Shown one piece after another: positions 1-7,304 of a stretch of DNA of 10,667 nt; the stretch's first letter is position 1; each line of letters begins with the position of its first letter. The stretch lies in contig JAICJW010000127.1 in assembly GCA_025928215.1 (NCBI GenBank), positions 1 through 10,667 on the forward strand. The letters run 5' to 3'. Position numbers and translations under genes: made by a program. This stretch comes from Chloroflexia bacterium (GTDB lineage Bacteria > Chloroflexota > Chloroflexia > Thermomicrobiales > JALYUS01). The notes under the pieces are model-generated. The model ran no database searches. It was not told the DNA's origin and saw only the letters and a program-made list of their open reading frames with translations.

Positions 1-423
1 GGCCATCCGGTGCAGCGGTTCGTCGGGCCACTCGTCGGCCTCGCGCTCTTTCTGGAAATCCTCGCAGTGATTCTTTCCACCGTGCCGCTTGGCGCGGTGG
101 GCACATTCACGCCCGATGCGATCGCGGCGGTCGGCGGGAACACGCAGGCGCTTGGCCGTAGCCTCTACGGTGAGTTCCTCGTGCCCTTCGAAATCGCCTC
201 GCTCGTCCTGCTCGTTGGTGCGATAGGCGCCATCGTCCTCGCGCGGCCGGATTATACGGCGGCACGCGACATCGAGATTGGCAGCTTGTTCACGATTTCG
301 CTGGGGCATCCCCAGGAGAGCACGATTGCCACGCCGTCCGTGTATACGGTCGCGCGGGACGAGCAATTGATCTTGCGCGCCGAGGAAGAGACAGACACGT
401 TCAGTGAGACGCTGAAGCGGTAG
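1..423 (+). CDS. nuoJ: NADH-quinone oxidoreductase subunit J (partial, 5' end outside window)
   Basis: This is a membrane subunit of respiratory complex I, part of the proton-pumping arm and the immediate neighbour of NuoK. The frame is open from base 1 (it reads G-H-P before the first possible GTG at 10), so the gene begins upstream and about 140 C-terminal residues are visible. Two hydrophobic helices can be seen: one around FVGPLVGLALFLEILAVIL, and one in the NuoJ-typical stretch LVPFEIASLVLLVGAIGAIV, which ends in LARPD. After the second helix there is an unusually long hydrophilic tail of about 58 residues ending in SETLKR. Many NuoJ proteins stop soon after this helix. nuoK starts 20 bases after the TAG stop. 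The identification rests on the second helix motif and on the following nuoK-L-M-N order. The function is inferred from the family. Confidence 0.93.
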   Translation, partial: GHPVQRFVGPLVGLALFLEILAVILSTVPLGAVGTFTPDAIAAVGGNTQALGRSLYGEFLVPFEIASLVLLVGAIGAIVLARPDYTAARDIEIGSLFTISLGHPQESTIATPSVYTVARDEQLILRAEEETDTFSETLKR

Positions 424-443
424 CAGGTCGCTCAGGAGGGAAC

Positions 444-749
444 ATGCATCCGGGGTTGGAGTGGTATCTCAGTCTGAGCGCGGTCCTCTTCGTAATCGGG
501 TTGACCGGCGTGTTGACGCGCCGGAATGTGCTCGTGATCTTTATGTGCGTCGAGATGATGTTGAACGCGGTGAATATCAGTTTTATCGCCTTTGGCCGCG
601 CGATTAGCTCCGCCACGGGGCAAGTTTTTGCAATATTCGTCATCACGATCGCGGCGGCGGAAGCGGCGGTTGGCCTGGCGATTGTCATTGCGCTCGCCCG
701 TCGGCAGGACACCACGGATGTCGGTCGGCTCGATACCCTGCGCGACTGA
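444..749 (+). CDS. nuoK: NADH-quinone oxidoreductase subunit K
   Basis: NuoK is the small three-helix membrane subunit of complex I, homologous to mitochondrial ND4L. It takes part in the chain of charged residues that couples quinone reduction to proton movement. The 101-residue length is exactly typical. The family block GLTGVLTRRNVLVIFMCVEM is present at about residues 19-38, with the key membrane glutamate at E37. The second conserved glutamate is E73 in ITIAAAEAAVG. These correspond to the two essential glutamates (36 and 72) known in the E. coli protein. The ATG start is supported by an AGGAGG sequence at 434-439, four bases upstream, and by the normal N-terminus. It lies between nuoJ (20 bases upstream) and nuoL (46 bases downstream), clearly in the same operon. 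Confidence 0.97.
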   Translation: MHPGLEWYLSLSAVLFVIGLTGVLTRRNVLVIFMCVEMMLNAVNISFIAFGRAISSATGQVFAIFVITIAAAEAAVGLAIVIALARRQDTTDVGRLDTLRD

Positions 750-795
750 GTAGTTGGGCGCTCCATCGGGTACGTTGAAGGGATAGGACGGTTCA

Positions 796-2757
796 ATGGA
801 GAACTTCCTCTGGGTGATTCCTGCCGCGCCTCTGGCCGCGTTCATTATCACGATTCTCCTCGGCCGGGGCGTGCTGAAGACGCAGGCCCACTGGCCGGGG
901 ATCATCGGTGTCGGCATCTCGTTCATCTGCGCGGTTCTGACCTTTTTTCAGGTACTTGGCCTGAAATCCGGTGAGGCGTTGAACAATCACCTCTTTACCT
1001 GGATGAATACGGGATCATACACCTTCGATACGTTCCAGTTGAACGTGCCGGTCACACTGCGCGCGGATCATCTCACGGCGGTAATGCTCCTCGTTGTGAC
1101 GAGCGTCGGCTTCCTCGTGCATGTCTACTCAGTCGGCTACATGCATGGCGACGGCGGCTACTATCGCTTCTTTTCCTACCTGCCGCTCTTCGTTTTCAGC
1201 ATGCTGATGCTCGTCCTGGCGAACAGCTACCTCCTGCTCTTCGCCTTCTGGGAAGCGGTGGGACTCTGCTCCTATCTGCTGGTCGGCTTCTGGTTCCACC
1301 GGCCGGACGCGAATAACGCCGCGATGAAAGCCTTCTGGACGACCCGCGTCGGCGACATTGGCTTCGGCCTCGGCACGATGCTTGTCTGGACGACGTTCGG
1401 CACCTTCACATATACCGATGTCTTCGCGCAGTTGAATGATCGCGTCAAGGCCGGGACGATCTCCCACAACCTGATTACGGTCATCTGCCTCCTACTCTTC
1501 TGCGGGGCGATCGGCAAGAGCGCGCAGGTGCCACTACAAACATGGTTGCCCGATGCCATGCTCGCGCCGACGCCGGTCTCCGCCCTGATCCACGCGGCGA
1601 CGATGGTGACAGCGGGCATTTATCTCGTCGCACGATCATGGCCGCTCTTTGACCTCTCGCCGGGCGCGCGCAATGTCGTCGCGATTGTCGGCATCAGCAC
1701 CGCCTTTCTCGGCGCGACGATTGGCATTGTGCAGCGCGATATTAAGCGCGTACTCGCGTATTCGACGATCTCGCAACTTGGCTACATGTGTTTCGCGCTC
1801 GGCGTCGGCGCGTACATCCCCGCGATCTTCCATTTGGTGACGCATGCGATGTTCAAGGGGCTGATGTTCCTCGGTTCCGGCTCGGTGATCCATGGCATGC
1901 ACGAGGAGCAGGACCTGTTCAAGATGGGCGGTCTCCGCAAGAAGATGCCGATCACGGCGTACACGTTCCTGATCGGCGCCCTCGCCATCTCCGGCGTTAC
2001 GGGACTCGCGGGATTCTGGTCGAAGGATGAGATCATCGTCGGTTCGTATCACGCGGGCTATCCGGTGATCGCCGTTCTCGGCCTCATCACTGCCGCGCTG
2101 ACCGCGTTTTATATGTTCCGGCTCTATTTCCTCGCCTTTGAGGGCAGGCCCCGCTATGACCAGGAACATGTCCATCCACACGAATCGCCCCTGACGATGA
2201 CGATTCCGCTCGTCGTGCTTGCGATCCCCTCCCTCGTACTCGGCGCGCTGATTGGCTGGCCACCGGATAGCGGGGCAATTCACCGGTTCCTCAGTAAGAC
2301 GATTCAGAGCACCATCGTCGAGGACGCCCACGGCGCGATCGCCACCAGCACGACATGGACGTTCGGGATTATCTCTACCCTTATCGCGCTCGGCGGCATC
2401 CTCGTCGCCTTCTCGATGTATCTCCGCCTCACACCGAACCCGTATAAGCTTGGTGATCGCCTCCACTGGCTCTGGACTTTCTTCTGGCATAAGTGGTATT
2501 TCGATGAGATCTACCATGCCATCTTTGTCAAGGGAACGCTCGCGCTCGCGATGGCTTGCTGGGCCTTCGACCGCTACGTTGTGGATGGCGCGGTCAATGG
2601 CGTCGCCACCGTCGTTTCGCGTTCATCCGGTCGGCTTCGCCGCGTGCAGACTGGATTCGTGGCGAATTACGCGCTCGCGATCGCGCTCGGCGCGGTGCTG
2701 ATCGTCGGTGTCTATCTGATCGCGCGGGGCGACATCTTCACGCAACTGTTCGGCTAG
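796..2757 (+). CDS. nuoL: NADH-quinone oxidoreductase subunit L
   Basis: NuoL is the largest antiporter-like subunit of complex I (ND5 homologue). It forms the distal proton channel and the long lateral helix that lies along the membrane arm. The 653-residue length is in the normal range and the frame is uninterrupted. Visible hallmarks include AFWEAVGLCSYLLVGFW (E153, the channel glutamate), GAIGKSAQVPLQTWLPDAM (K241, with the antiporter signature and PTPVSALIHAATMV after it), HLVTHAMFKGLMFLGSGSV (H347, H350, K354) and GFWSKDEI (K410, D411). The C-terminal 100 residues hold the WYFDEIYHAIFVKG segment typical of the NuoL lateral-helix region. The ATG start is preceded by AGGA at 785-788, a modest ribosome binding site. 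It is followed after 45 bases by nuoM. Nothing is missing or broken. Confidence 0.97.
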   Translation: MENFLWVIPAAPLAAFIITILLGRGVLKTQAHWPGIIGVGISFICAVLTFFQVLGLKSGEALNNHLFTWMNTGSYTFDTFQLNVPVTLRADHLTAVMLLVVTSVGFLVHVYSVGYMHGDGGYYRFFSYLPLFVFSMLMLVLANSYLLLFAFWEAVGLCSYLLVGFWFHRPDANNAAMKAFWTTRVGDIGFGLGTMLVWTTFGTFTYTDVFAQLNDRVKAGTISHNLITVICLLLFCGAIGKSAQVPLQTWLPDAMLAPTPVSALIHAATMVTAGIYLVARSWPLFDLSPGARNVVAIVGISTAFLGATIGIVQRDIKRVLAYSTISQLGYMCFALGVGAYIPAIFHLVTHAMFKGLMFLGSGSVIHGMHEEQDLFKMGGLRKKMPITAYTFLIGALAISGVTGLAGFWSKDEIIVGSYHAGYPVIAVLGLITAALTAFYMFRLYFLAFEGRPRYDQEHVHPHESPLTMTIPLVVLAIPSLVLGALIGWPPDSGAIHRFLSKTIQSTIVEDAHGAIATSTTWTFGIISTLIALGGILVAFSMYLRLTPNPYKLGDRLHWLWTFFWHKWYFDEIYHAIFVKGTLALAMACWAFDRYVVDGAVNGVATVVSRSSGRLRRVQTGFVANYALAIALGAVLIVGVYLIARGDIFTQLFG

Positions 2758-2790
2758 CCGCTGCCCGGGCCGCAATGGCGCGTGCCCGCG

Positions 2791-2805
2791 AGGAGGTAAT
2801 GGGTG
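2791..2805 (+). promoter_or_regulatory. Ribosome binding site that sets the GTG start of nuoM
   Basis: A strong AGGAGG at 2791-2796 sits six bases before GTG at 2803, which opens the NuoM frame. A nearer ATG at 2799 lies only two bases after the Shine-Dalgarno sequence. It is in a different frame that encodes an arginine-rich, non-family protein, so it is a decoy. GTG at 2803 is therefore the start of choice. Confidence 0.8.
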
Positions 2806-4326
2806 AATCACTTCCCTCTGCTCTCGGTGATCTTGTATCTCCCGGCAGTCATCGCGCTGCTCCTGCTGTTCGTCCCGCGCCTCGCGCAGCCGACGATCAA
2901 GTATGCCGCGCTCTTTGCGACGCTTGCGACCTTTGTACTGTCGCTGATCGTCGTCTTCACGGCCAAGCAATCCACCGGTCTCCGCTGGGAAGAGAATCAC
3001 AACTGGTTGCCCAGCGTCGGTATCCGTTATCACCTCGGCACCGACGGCTTGAGCACGATCATGCTCCTCCTCACCACCTTGTCGAGCGTCGTCGCCCTCG
3101 TCGCCTCATGGACGAGCATCAAGACGAACATCCGCGCCTACTACGTCACCTTCCTGATCCTCGAAACCGGGATGCTCGGCGTCTTTATGACCTTCGACCT
3201 GTTCCTCTTCTATGTCTTCTGGGAGCTTGTGCTGATCCCGATGGCGTTGATTATCGGCGTCTGGGGCAGCGCGAATCGGGTCTACGCGGCGATCAAATTC
3301 TTCCTCTTCACCCTCGCGGGCAGCCTCTTGATGCTTGTCGCCATCGTCGCGATGTATACGGAGTACTTCAACCGCACCGGCACACGCACACTGGACCTCA
3401 ATACATTGATCGCCATTCCCGGCGGTTGGTCCCATACCTTTCAACTCTGGACGTTCGCCGCGTTCTTCATTTCGTTCGCGATCAAGGTGCCGATGTTCCC
3501 GGTGCACACGTGGCTGCCGGACGCCCACGTTGAATCACCGACCGCCGGCAGCGTTATTCTGGCCGCCGTGCTGCTGAAACTCGGCGGTTACGGCATGATC
3601 CGCTTCTGCCTCGCCCTCTTCCCGGACGCCTCACGCACGTTCGCGACGCCGATCCTCATCCTCTCGGTGATTGCCATCATCTACGGCGCGCTCGTCGCGA
3701 TGGTGCAACCGGATATGAAGAAGTTGGTGGCCTACTCCTCCGTGACGCACATGGGATTCGTGACGCTCGGTATCTTTTCCTTCAATCCGCAAGGCTTTCA
3801 GGGCGCGGTGATCACGATGTTCAGTCATGGCCTCGTCACCGGCGGCCTCTTCCTCTGCGTCGGCGTGCTGTATGAGCGGGCGCACACGCGGCAAATTAGC
3901 GCCTTCGGCGGCATCGCGAACCGGATGCCGACCTATGCGTCGGTCTTCATGGTCTTCATGCTGGCCGCGCTCGGATTACCGGGCTTGAGCGGTTTCGTCG
4001 GTGAATATTTGAGTACACTCGGCGCGTTTCGTTTGTCCAATAAGGTGTACGGGAGCATCACGATGTTCGTCGTCGTATTCGCGGCGGTCTACATGATGTG
4101 GCTCTACAAGCGCTTGATCTTCGGCGAGGCGCGCGAGGAACATAATGGCTTCGTGGACCTCACCCGGATCGAGGCGTCAACGCTCGTGCCACTGATGTTG
4201 GCCGCGCTCTATGTCGGCATCTATCCTGTGCCCCTGATGAAGTTGCTCAAGCCAGTGATCGGCGCGCTCCTGACGCCGATCCTTGGCAGCGGGACCGCGG
4301 CGGCCGCGGCAGATTCAGTTCCCTAA
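2803..4326 (+). CDS. nuoM: NADH-quinone oxidoreductase subunit M
   Basis: NuoM is the second antiporter-like membrane subunit of complex I (ND4 homologue) and provides one proton channel. It is 507 residues long, normal for the family. Visible key sites are FYVFWELVLIPMALIIG (E141, channel glutamate), FAIKVPMFPVHTWLPDAHVE (K228), the block SPTAGSVILAAVLLKLGGYG (K259), MKKLVAYSSVTHMGF (about 305-319) and the late GLSGFVGEY (E401). These match the glutamate and lysine chain known to be needed for pumping in E. coli NuoM. Translation starts at a GTG chosen for its position after AGGAGG; the ATG four bases earlier is out of frame. The extreme C-terminus (about 496-507) is alanine-rich and probably an unstructured tail. 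It sits 45 bases after nuoL and 18 bases before nuoN. Confidence 0.97.
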   Translation: MNHFPLLSVILYLPAVIALLLLFVPRLAQPTIKYAALFATLATFVLSLIVVFTAKQSTGLRWEENHNWLPSVGIRYHLGTDGLSTIMLLLTTLSSVVALVASWTSIKTNIRAYYVTFLILETGMLGVFMTFDLFLFYVFWELVLIPMALIIGVWGSANRVYAAIKFFLFTLAGSLLMLVAIVAMYTEYFNRTGTRTLDLNTLIAIPGGWSHTFQLWTFAAFFISFAIKVPMFPVHTWLPDAHVESPTAGSVILAAVLLKLGGYGMIRFCLALFPDASRTFATPILILSVIAIIYGALVAMVQPDMKKLVAYSSVTHMGFVTLGIFSFNPQGFQGAVITMFSHGLVTGGLFLCVGVLYERAHTRQISAFGGIANRMPTYASVFMVFMLAALGLPGLSGFVGEYLSTLGAFRLSNKVYGSITMFVVVFAAVYMMWLYKRLIFGEAREEHNGFVDLTRIEASTLVPLMLAALYVGIYPVPLMKLLKPVIGALLTPILGSGTAAAAADSVP

Positions 4327-4344
4327 AGAGAGGAATACCCCCTG

Positions 4345-5826
4345 ATGCCGGATGTCGTGTTTCCCAGCATCCATTATGTGACCGTTGTGCCGCATTTGAT
4401 CGTGGTCGGACTCGCGGTCGTGCTCCTTCTCATGGATGCGATCTCGCGCCGCAGCCACGCGGCACGGGTCGGCCAAATCGCGTCGGTCATCTCGATGATC
4501 GGCTACGGCGCGGCGCTCGTCAGCCTGCTCTTTACGTACGACCACCGCCAGATCACCGGCGGCGGCTCGATTCGCTACGATTATATGGCGCTCTTTTTCC
4601 TGATCGTCATGCTCAGCACCGCACTCCTGACGGTGCTCGTCTCCGCGAATTTCGTGCAACTCCAGAGTATGTCGCTCCTTGAATATCTCGTTATCCTCTC
4701 ATTCGCTGTCCTCGGCATGATGGTCGTCGCCATTGCGGGCGATCTCATCATGGTCTTCATCGGCATCGAACTGAGTTCCATCGCGGTCTACGTCCTGACC
4801 GGTTTCTCGCGCCAGAGCCGGATTTCACACGAGGGCGCGCTCAAGTACTTCCTGCTCGGCTCATTCGCGACCGGCATCCTCATCTACGGCATGGCCTGGA
4901 CGTTCGGCATTACGGGCGCGATCAACCTCAATGTGATCGCCACGGCAGGTGCGAAGCTTGCCAGCGGCAACCCATCGCTCTTACTGGCGCTGCTTCTCCT
5001 GGTCGTTGGTCTCGGCTTCAAGATCGCCGCCGTGCCATTCCACATGTGGACGCCAGACGCCTACCATGGCGCGCCGACCCCCGTGACGGCCTTCATGTCG
5101 GTCGGTCCGAAGGCGGCAGGGCTGGCCGGGATGCTGCGCGTCCTCGTCAATGGCTGGACACCGGCGGCCAATCAGTGGGTACCGCTCGTGATTGTCCTCG
5201 CCATTATTACAATGACGTTCGGCAATATCGTCGCGGTCGCGCAGAATAATGTGAAGCGGATGCTCGCCTATTCCAGCATCGCACATACCGGCTACATGCT
5301 CGTCGGGTTGGCGTCGTATCAAATCGGTGTGAATAAGGCGGACGCGAACGGTCAGGCAATCGGCGCGCTGCTCTTCTATATCTTCGCCTACACCTTCACG
5401 AACATCGGCGCGTTCTCGATCCTGACCTGGATGCAGGCGCGCGGGCGCGGCACGAATATCGAGTCATTCCGTGGCCTCGCCTCGACCGCACCCGGCGCGG
5501 CAATTGCGATGACGATCTTTATGGCATCGCTGATGGGTGTGCCGCCGCTGCTGGGCTTTTTCGCGAAGTACTACATCATCGTCGCGGCGATCAACGCCAA
5601 TCTGACCTGGCTTGCCGTAATCGTCGCCCTGAACTCCGCCGTCTCGGCCTATTTCTACCTCCGGGTCGTCGCGGTCATGTACTTCCGCGAGCCGGATCGC
5701 CAGATCAACAAACAACGGACATCGTGGCTCGGCCTCGGCCTTGCCGTTTCGTCATTCGGCACGGTCCTCTTCGGCGTATTTTCCGGCCCCGTCTTCGACC
5801 TTGCCCGGAAGGTGCTGCTCAGCTAG
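4345..5826 (+). CDS. nuoN: NADH-quinone oxidoreductase subunit N
   Basis: NuoN is the third antiporter-like subunit of complex I (ND2 homologue) and is the last gene of this operon. The 493-residue protein has the expected hydrophobic pattern of about 14 helices. Family motifs are MVFIGIELSSIAVYVLTGF (E142), SHEGALKYFLLGSFATGI (K167), GLGFKIAAVPFHMWTPDAYH (K226), GAPTPVTAFMSVGPKAAG (K256), NNVKRMLAYSSIAHTGYML (302-320) and the C-terminal channel lysine in MGVPPLLGFFAKYY (K408). The ATG follows GAGAGGAA at 4328-4335 with a spacer of about nine bases. No frameshift or missing key residue is seen. A strong intrinsic terminator begins 22 bases after the stop codon, which marks the end of the nuo operon. 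Confidence 0.97.
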   Translation: MPDVVFPSIHYVTVVPHLIVVGLAVVLLLMDAISRRSHAARVGQIASVISMIGYGAALVSLLFTYDHRQITGGGSIRYDYMALFFLIVMLSTALLTVLVSANFVQLQSMSLLEYLVILSFAVLGMMVVAIAGDLIMVFIGIELSSIAVYVLTGFSRQSRISHEGALKYFLLGSFATGILIYGMAWTFGITGAINLNVIATAGAKLASGNPSLLLALLLLVVGLGFKIAAVPFHMWTPDAYHGAPTPVTAFMSVGPKAAGLAGMLRVLVNGWTPAANQWVPLVIVLAIITMTFGNIVAVAQNNVKRMLAYSSIAHTGYMLVGLASYQIGVNKADANGQAIGALLFYIFAYTFTNIGAFSILTWMQARGRGTNIESFRGLASTAPGAAIAMTIFMASLMGVPPLLGFFAKYYIIVAAINANLTWLAVIVALNSAVSAYFYLRVVAVMYFREPDRQINKQRTSWLGLGLAVSSFGTVLFGVFSGPVFDLARKVLLS

Positions 5827-5847
5827 CGACACTGCGGACGCGAATTG

Positions 5848-5875
5848 AACGCCGCCCGAATCGGGCGGCGTTTTT
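5848..5875 (+). terminator. Intrinsic terminator of the nuo operon
   Basis: A perfect stem is formed by CGCCGCCCG (5850-5858) and CGGGCGGCG (5862-5870) around a three-base AAT loop. It can be extended by two A-T pairs (AA at 5848 with the first Ts). A run of five Ts follows at 5871-5875. This is a textbook rho-independent terminator placed 21 bases after the nuoN stop codon. Confidence 0.93.
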
Positions 5876-5967
5876 GCGCTGCACGACTACTCAACGCTGC
5901 GTACCCGCCCATTCGTCACTCATTGCACGTATTTTCCGATGATTCTCAGCTTCAACATCGAAACGAC

Positions 5968-5995
5968 TTGACATTGTACGGGTATGTGGTATACT
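5968..5995 (+). promoter_or_regulatory. Strong sigma70-type promoter with extended -10
   Basis: A perfect -35 box TTGACA (5968-5973) is separated by 16 bases from TATACT (5990-5995), five of six bases matching the -10 consensus. The bases just before the -10 are TGG (5987-5989), an extended -10 TGn motif. The local sequence is AT-richer than its surroundings. The expected transcription start is near 6001-6003, about 60 bases before the preferred ATG of the small gene at 6063. This is the best-looking promoter in the window and it follows directly after the nuo terminator, so the small gene appears to be transcribed on its own. Confidence 0.85.
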
Positions 5996-6062
5996 GCACC
6001 TATAAAGAGATGCGGGTATGTTGATAAAGCCCGCCGGTGGTATACAGAATGGGAGTACGGCA

Positions 6063-6233
6063 ATGCGCAAGAATACGTTCGGCAAATGGGTGAAAAATCT
6101 CGTCGCGGATGGGTCGTTCAACGACTACTATGCCCGCGTTCTCCGCAGCGGCGGCGAAGGCCTGCCGAGTGCGACGGAAGCGCGGAAGGACTTGGAGCGC
6201 GCGCGTCGGTCAGAGATGCGTTTCCCGCTCTAA
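6063..6233 (+). CDS. Small basic protein of unknown function (56 aa)
   Basis: I do not recognise this protein. The preferred reading begins at ATG 6063 (MRKNTFGKWVKNLV), with GGGAG at 6051-6055 seven bases upstream, and ends at TAA 6231-6233. An upstream in-frame ATG at 6018 would add 15 residues, but it has only a weak AAGAGA before it. The product has no signal peptide and no membrane helix. It is rich in Arg and Lys with net positive charge, and has a short aromatic segment (FNDYYARVL) followed by a charged, probably helical C-terminus (TEARKDLERARRSEMRF). It is flanked by its own near-consensus promoter and its own strong terminator, so it is a monocistronic unit of about 285 nt. That architecture supports real transcription. 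The coding potential is likely but unproven, and the transcript could also act as RNA. Confidence 0.6.
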   Translation: MRKNTFGKWVKNLVADGSFNDYYARVLRSGGEGLPSATEARKDLERARRSEMRFPL

Positions 6234-6254
6234 CCACTCTACACGTACACTTCC

Positions 6255-6288
6255 GCGGGGGCAGTGATAGGACTGCCCCCGCATTTTT
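6255..6288 (+). terminator. Intrinsic terminator of the small gene
   Basis: An 11-bp perfect stem pairs GCGGGGGCAGT (6255-6265) with ACTGCCCCCGC (6272-6282) around a six-base loop. It is followed by A and a run of five Ts (6284-6288). The hairpin starts 21 bases after the TAA of the small gene. The T-run lies only on the + strand side, so the terminator serves the small gene and not the convergent gene. Confidence 0.92.
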
Positions 6289-6299
6289 ATGCCCATATT

Positions 6300-6328
6300 G
6301 GGGGAAGCAGGTCATTGCCTGCTCCCCC
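6300..6328 (-). terminator. Hairpin at the 3' end of the asparaginase-like gene, possible terminator
   Basis: GGGGGAAGCAGG (6300-6311) pairs with CCTGCTCCCCC (6318-6328) around a six-base loop, with one bulged A. The hairpin lies 19 bases beyond the stop of the minus-strand asparaginase-like gene. This is the right place for its terminator, but the minus strand reads AATATGGG after the stem, with no T-run. A hairpin that stops or protects the 3' end is plausible; canonical intrinsic termination is not shown. Confidence 0.4.
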
Positions 6329-6347
6329 ATATCCGTTGTCAGCGGCG

Positions 6348-7304
6348 CTAGGCGAGGAATCCCGACGCGCCGCGTGGGTCCGGCACGAGCATCCGGGGTT
6401 GTTGCGTATATTTCTCCATGTCACCCGACTGGTAAATGAAGGTCGCTCCCGGTCGGTTGGTCGCGGCGGCGGGCCTGCCGTCACGATCGAGGGCAATGAT
6501 ATTCATCCCTGCCGCATACGGATCATCGAGCGATTGGAGGTCCACCATCGCCTCGGCCAGCGCCGCCTCGATGCGCATACCCATCTTCATATAGAGAACG
6601 ACGCTCCGCGCAGTAGCACAGCGGATCGCCATCTCTCCCCGCCCGGTGCAGGCGGCGGCGCCGTAGCGGTTGTCCGCGTAATTGCCTGCCGCGATGATCG
6701 GGCTGTCGCCGAGGCGACCGGGATACTTCCACTGCCAGCCGCTCGTGCTGACGCCTGTGGCGATATTGCCATCGCGGTCACGCGCGATGAAGTTGACCGT
6801 GCCGGTGTTCTTCTCAGGATTGACCATCCGCCGTACCCACTCACGCACTTTCGTCTGATAGCGGACACTGCCGACCTACTCCGGCGGAAAGACTTCCTCG
6901 AGCCAGGCGCGCCACTGTTGGCGCGTCTCCTCAGTCATCAAGTCGCGCTGCTCCATCCCCATCTCTGCCGCGAACCGCTCCGCGCCGGGGCCAACGATCA
7001 GGACGTGCGGCAACTCCTCCATCACCTTCCGTGCGAGCGTGATGACGTGCTCGTAATTGTGTACCGCCCCCACCGCGCCCGCCGCCAGGCTCTTGCCGTC
7101 CATGATCGAGGCGTCGAGTTCGACCTCACCGAGCAGGTTCGGGAGGCCGGCATAGCCGACACTATGATCATCGGGGTTCGATTCGACCGGCAGGATACCT
7201 GCTTCGACCGCATCCACCGCCGATCCACCCCGACGCAGGACCTCCATCGCATCGCCGATACCGACATGACCATTGCTGCTCGCCACGACGATAATGTCGC
7301 TCAC
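6348..7304 (-). pseudogene. Glycosylasparaginase / isoaspartyl peptidase family protein, split by an in-frame TAG
   Basis: Enzymes of this Ntn-hydrolase family (N4-(beta-N-acetylglucosaminyl)-L-asparaginase, isoaspartyl peptidase) cut themselves into alpha and beta chains, and the new N-terminal Thr of beta is the nucleophile. The minus strand encodes about 318 residues in one frame, with a single TAG at 6878-6876 after residue 142. The alpha part (7304-6876) has family blocks GGSAVDAVEAG, VGYAGLPN, LDASIMDG and AAGAVGAV. The beta part keeps NTG|TVNFIARD (T169, nucleophile), GVSTSG (T187), PGRLGDSPI (R197, D200) and CTGRGE (T220, G221), numbered with the stop as 143. The spacing of these sites equals that of the human enzyme (206, 224, 234, 237, 257-258). 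Translation starts at GTG 7304 after AGGAAGGG. The TAG falls 26 codons before T169, in the variable alpha tail. It may be a recent nonsense mutation, a sequence error, or a true two-ORF split restarting at GTG 6848, which lacks a clear ribosome binding site. Confidence 0.85.

Noticed and set aside
1636..2517. A 293-codon minus-strand ORF inside nuoL
   Set aside because: It is an antisense shadow rich in Arg, Glu and Asp, mirrors NuoL codons and has no motifs or ribosome binding site of note.
2556..3533. A 325-codon + strand ORF overlapping the ends of nuoL and nuoM
   Set aside because: The product is extremely Arg-rich and follows the codon pattern of the real genes shifted by one frame. Both nuoL and nuoM are intact across it.
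5970..5979. The 10-mer GACATTGTAC also occurs at 7350-7359, suggesting a shared operator
   Set aside because: A single exact 10-mer match is expected by chance in a window of this size. The copies sit in different promoter contexts with no flanking similarity.
5891..6121. A 76-codon minus-strand ORF across the promoter of the small gene
   Set aside because: It runs antisense through the strong promoter and has no Shine-Dalgarno sequence or family resemblance. The + strand signals explain the region better.
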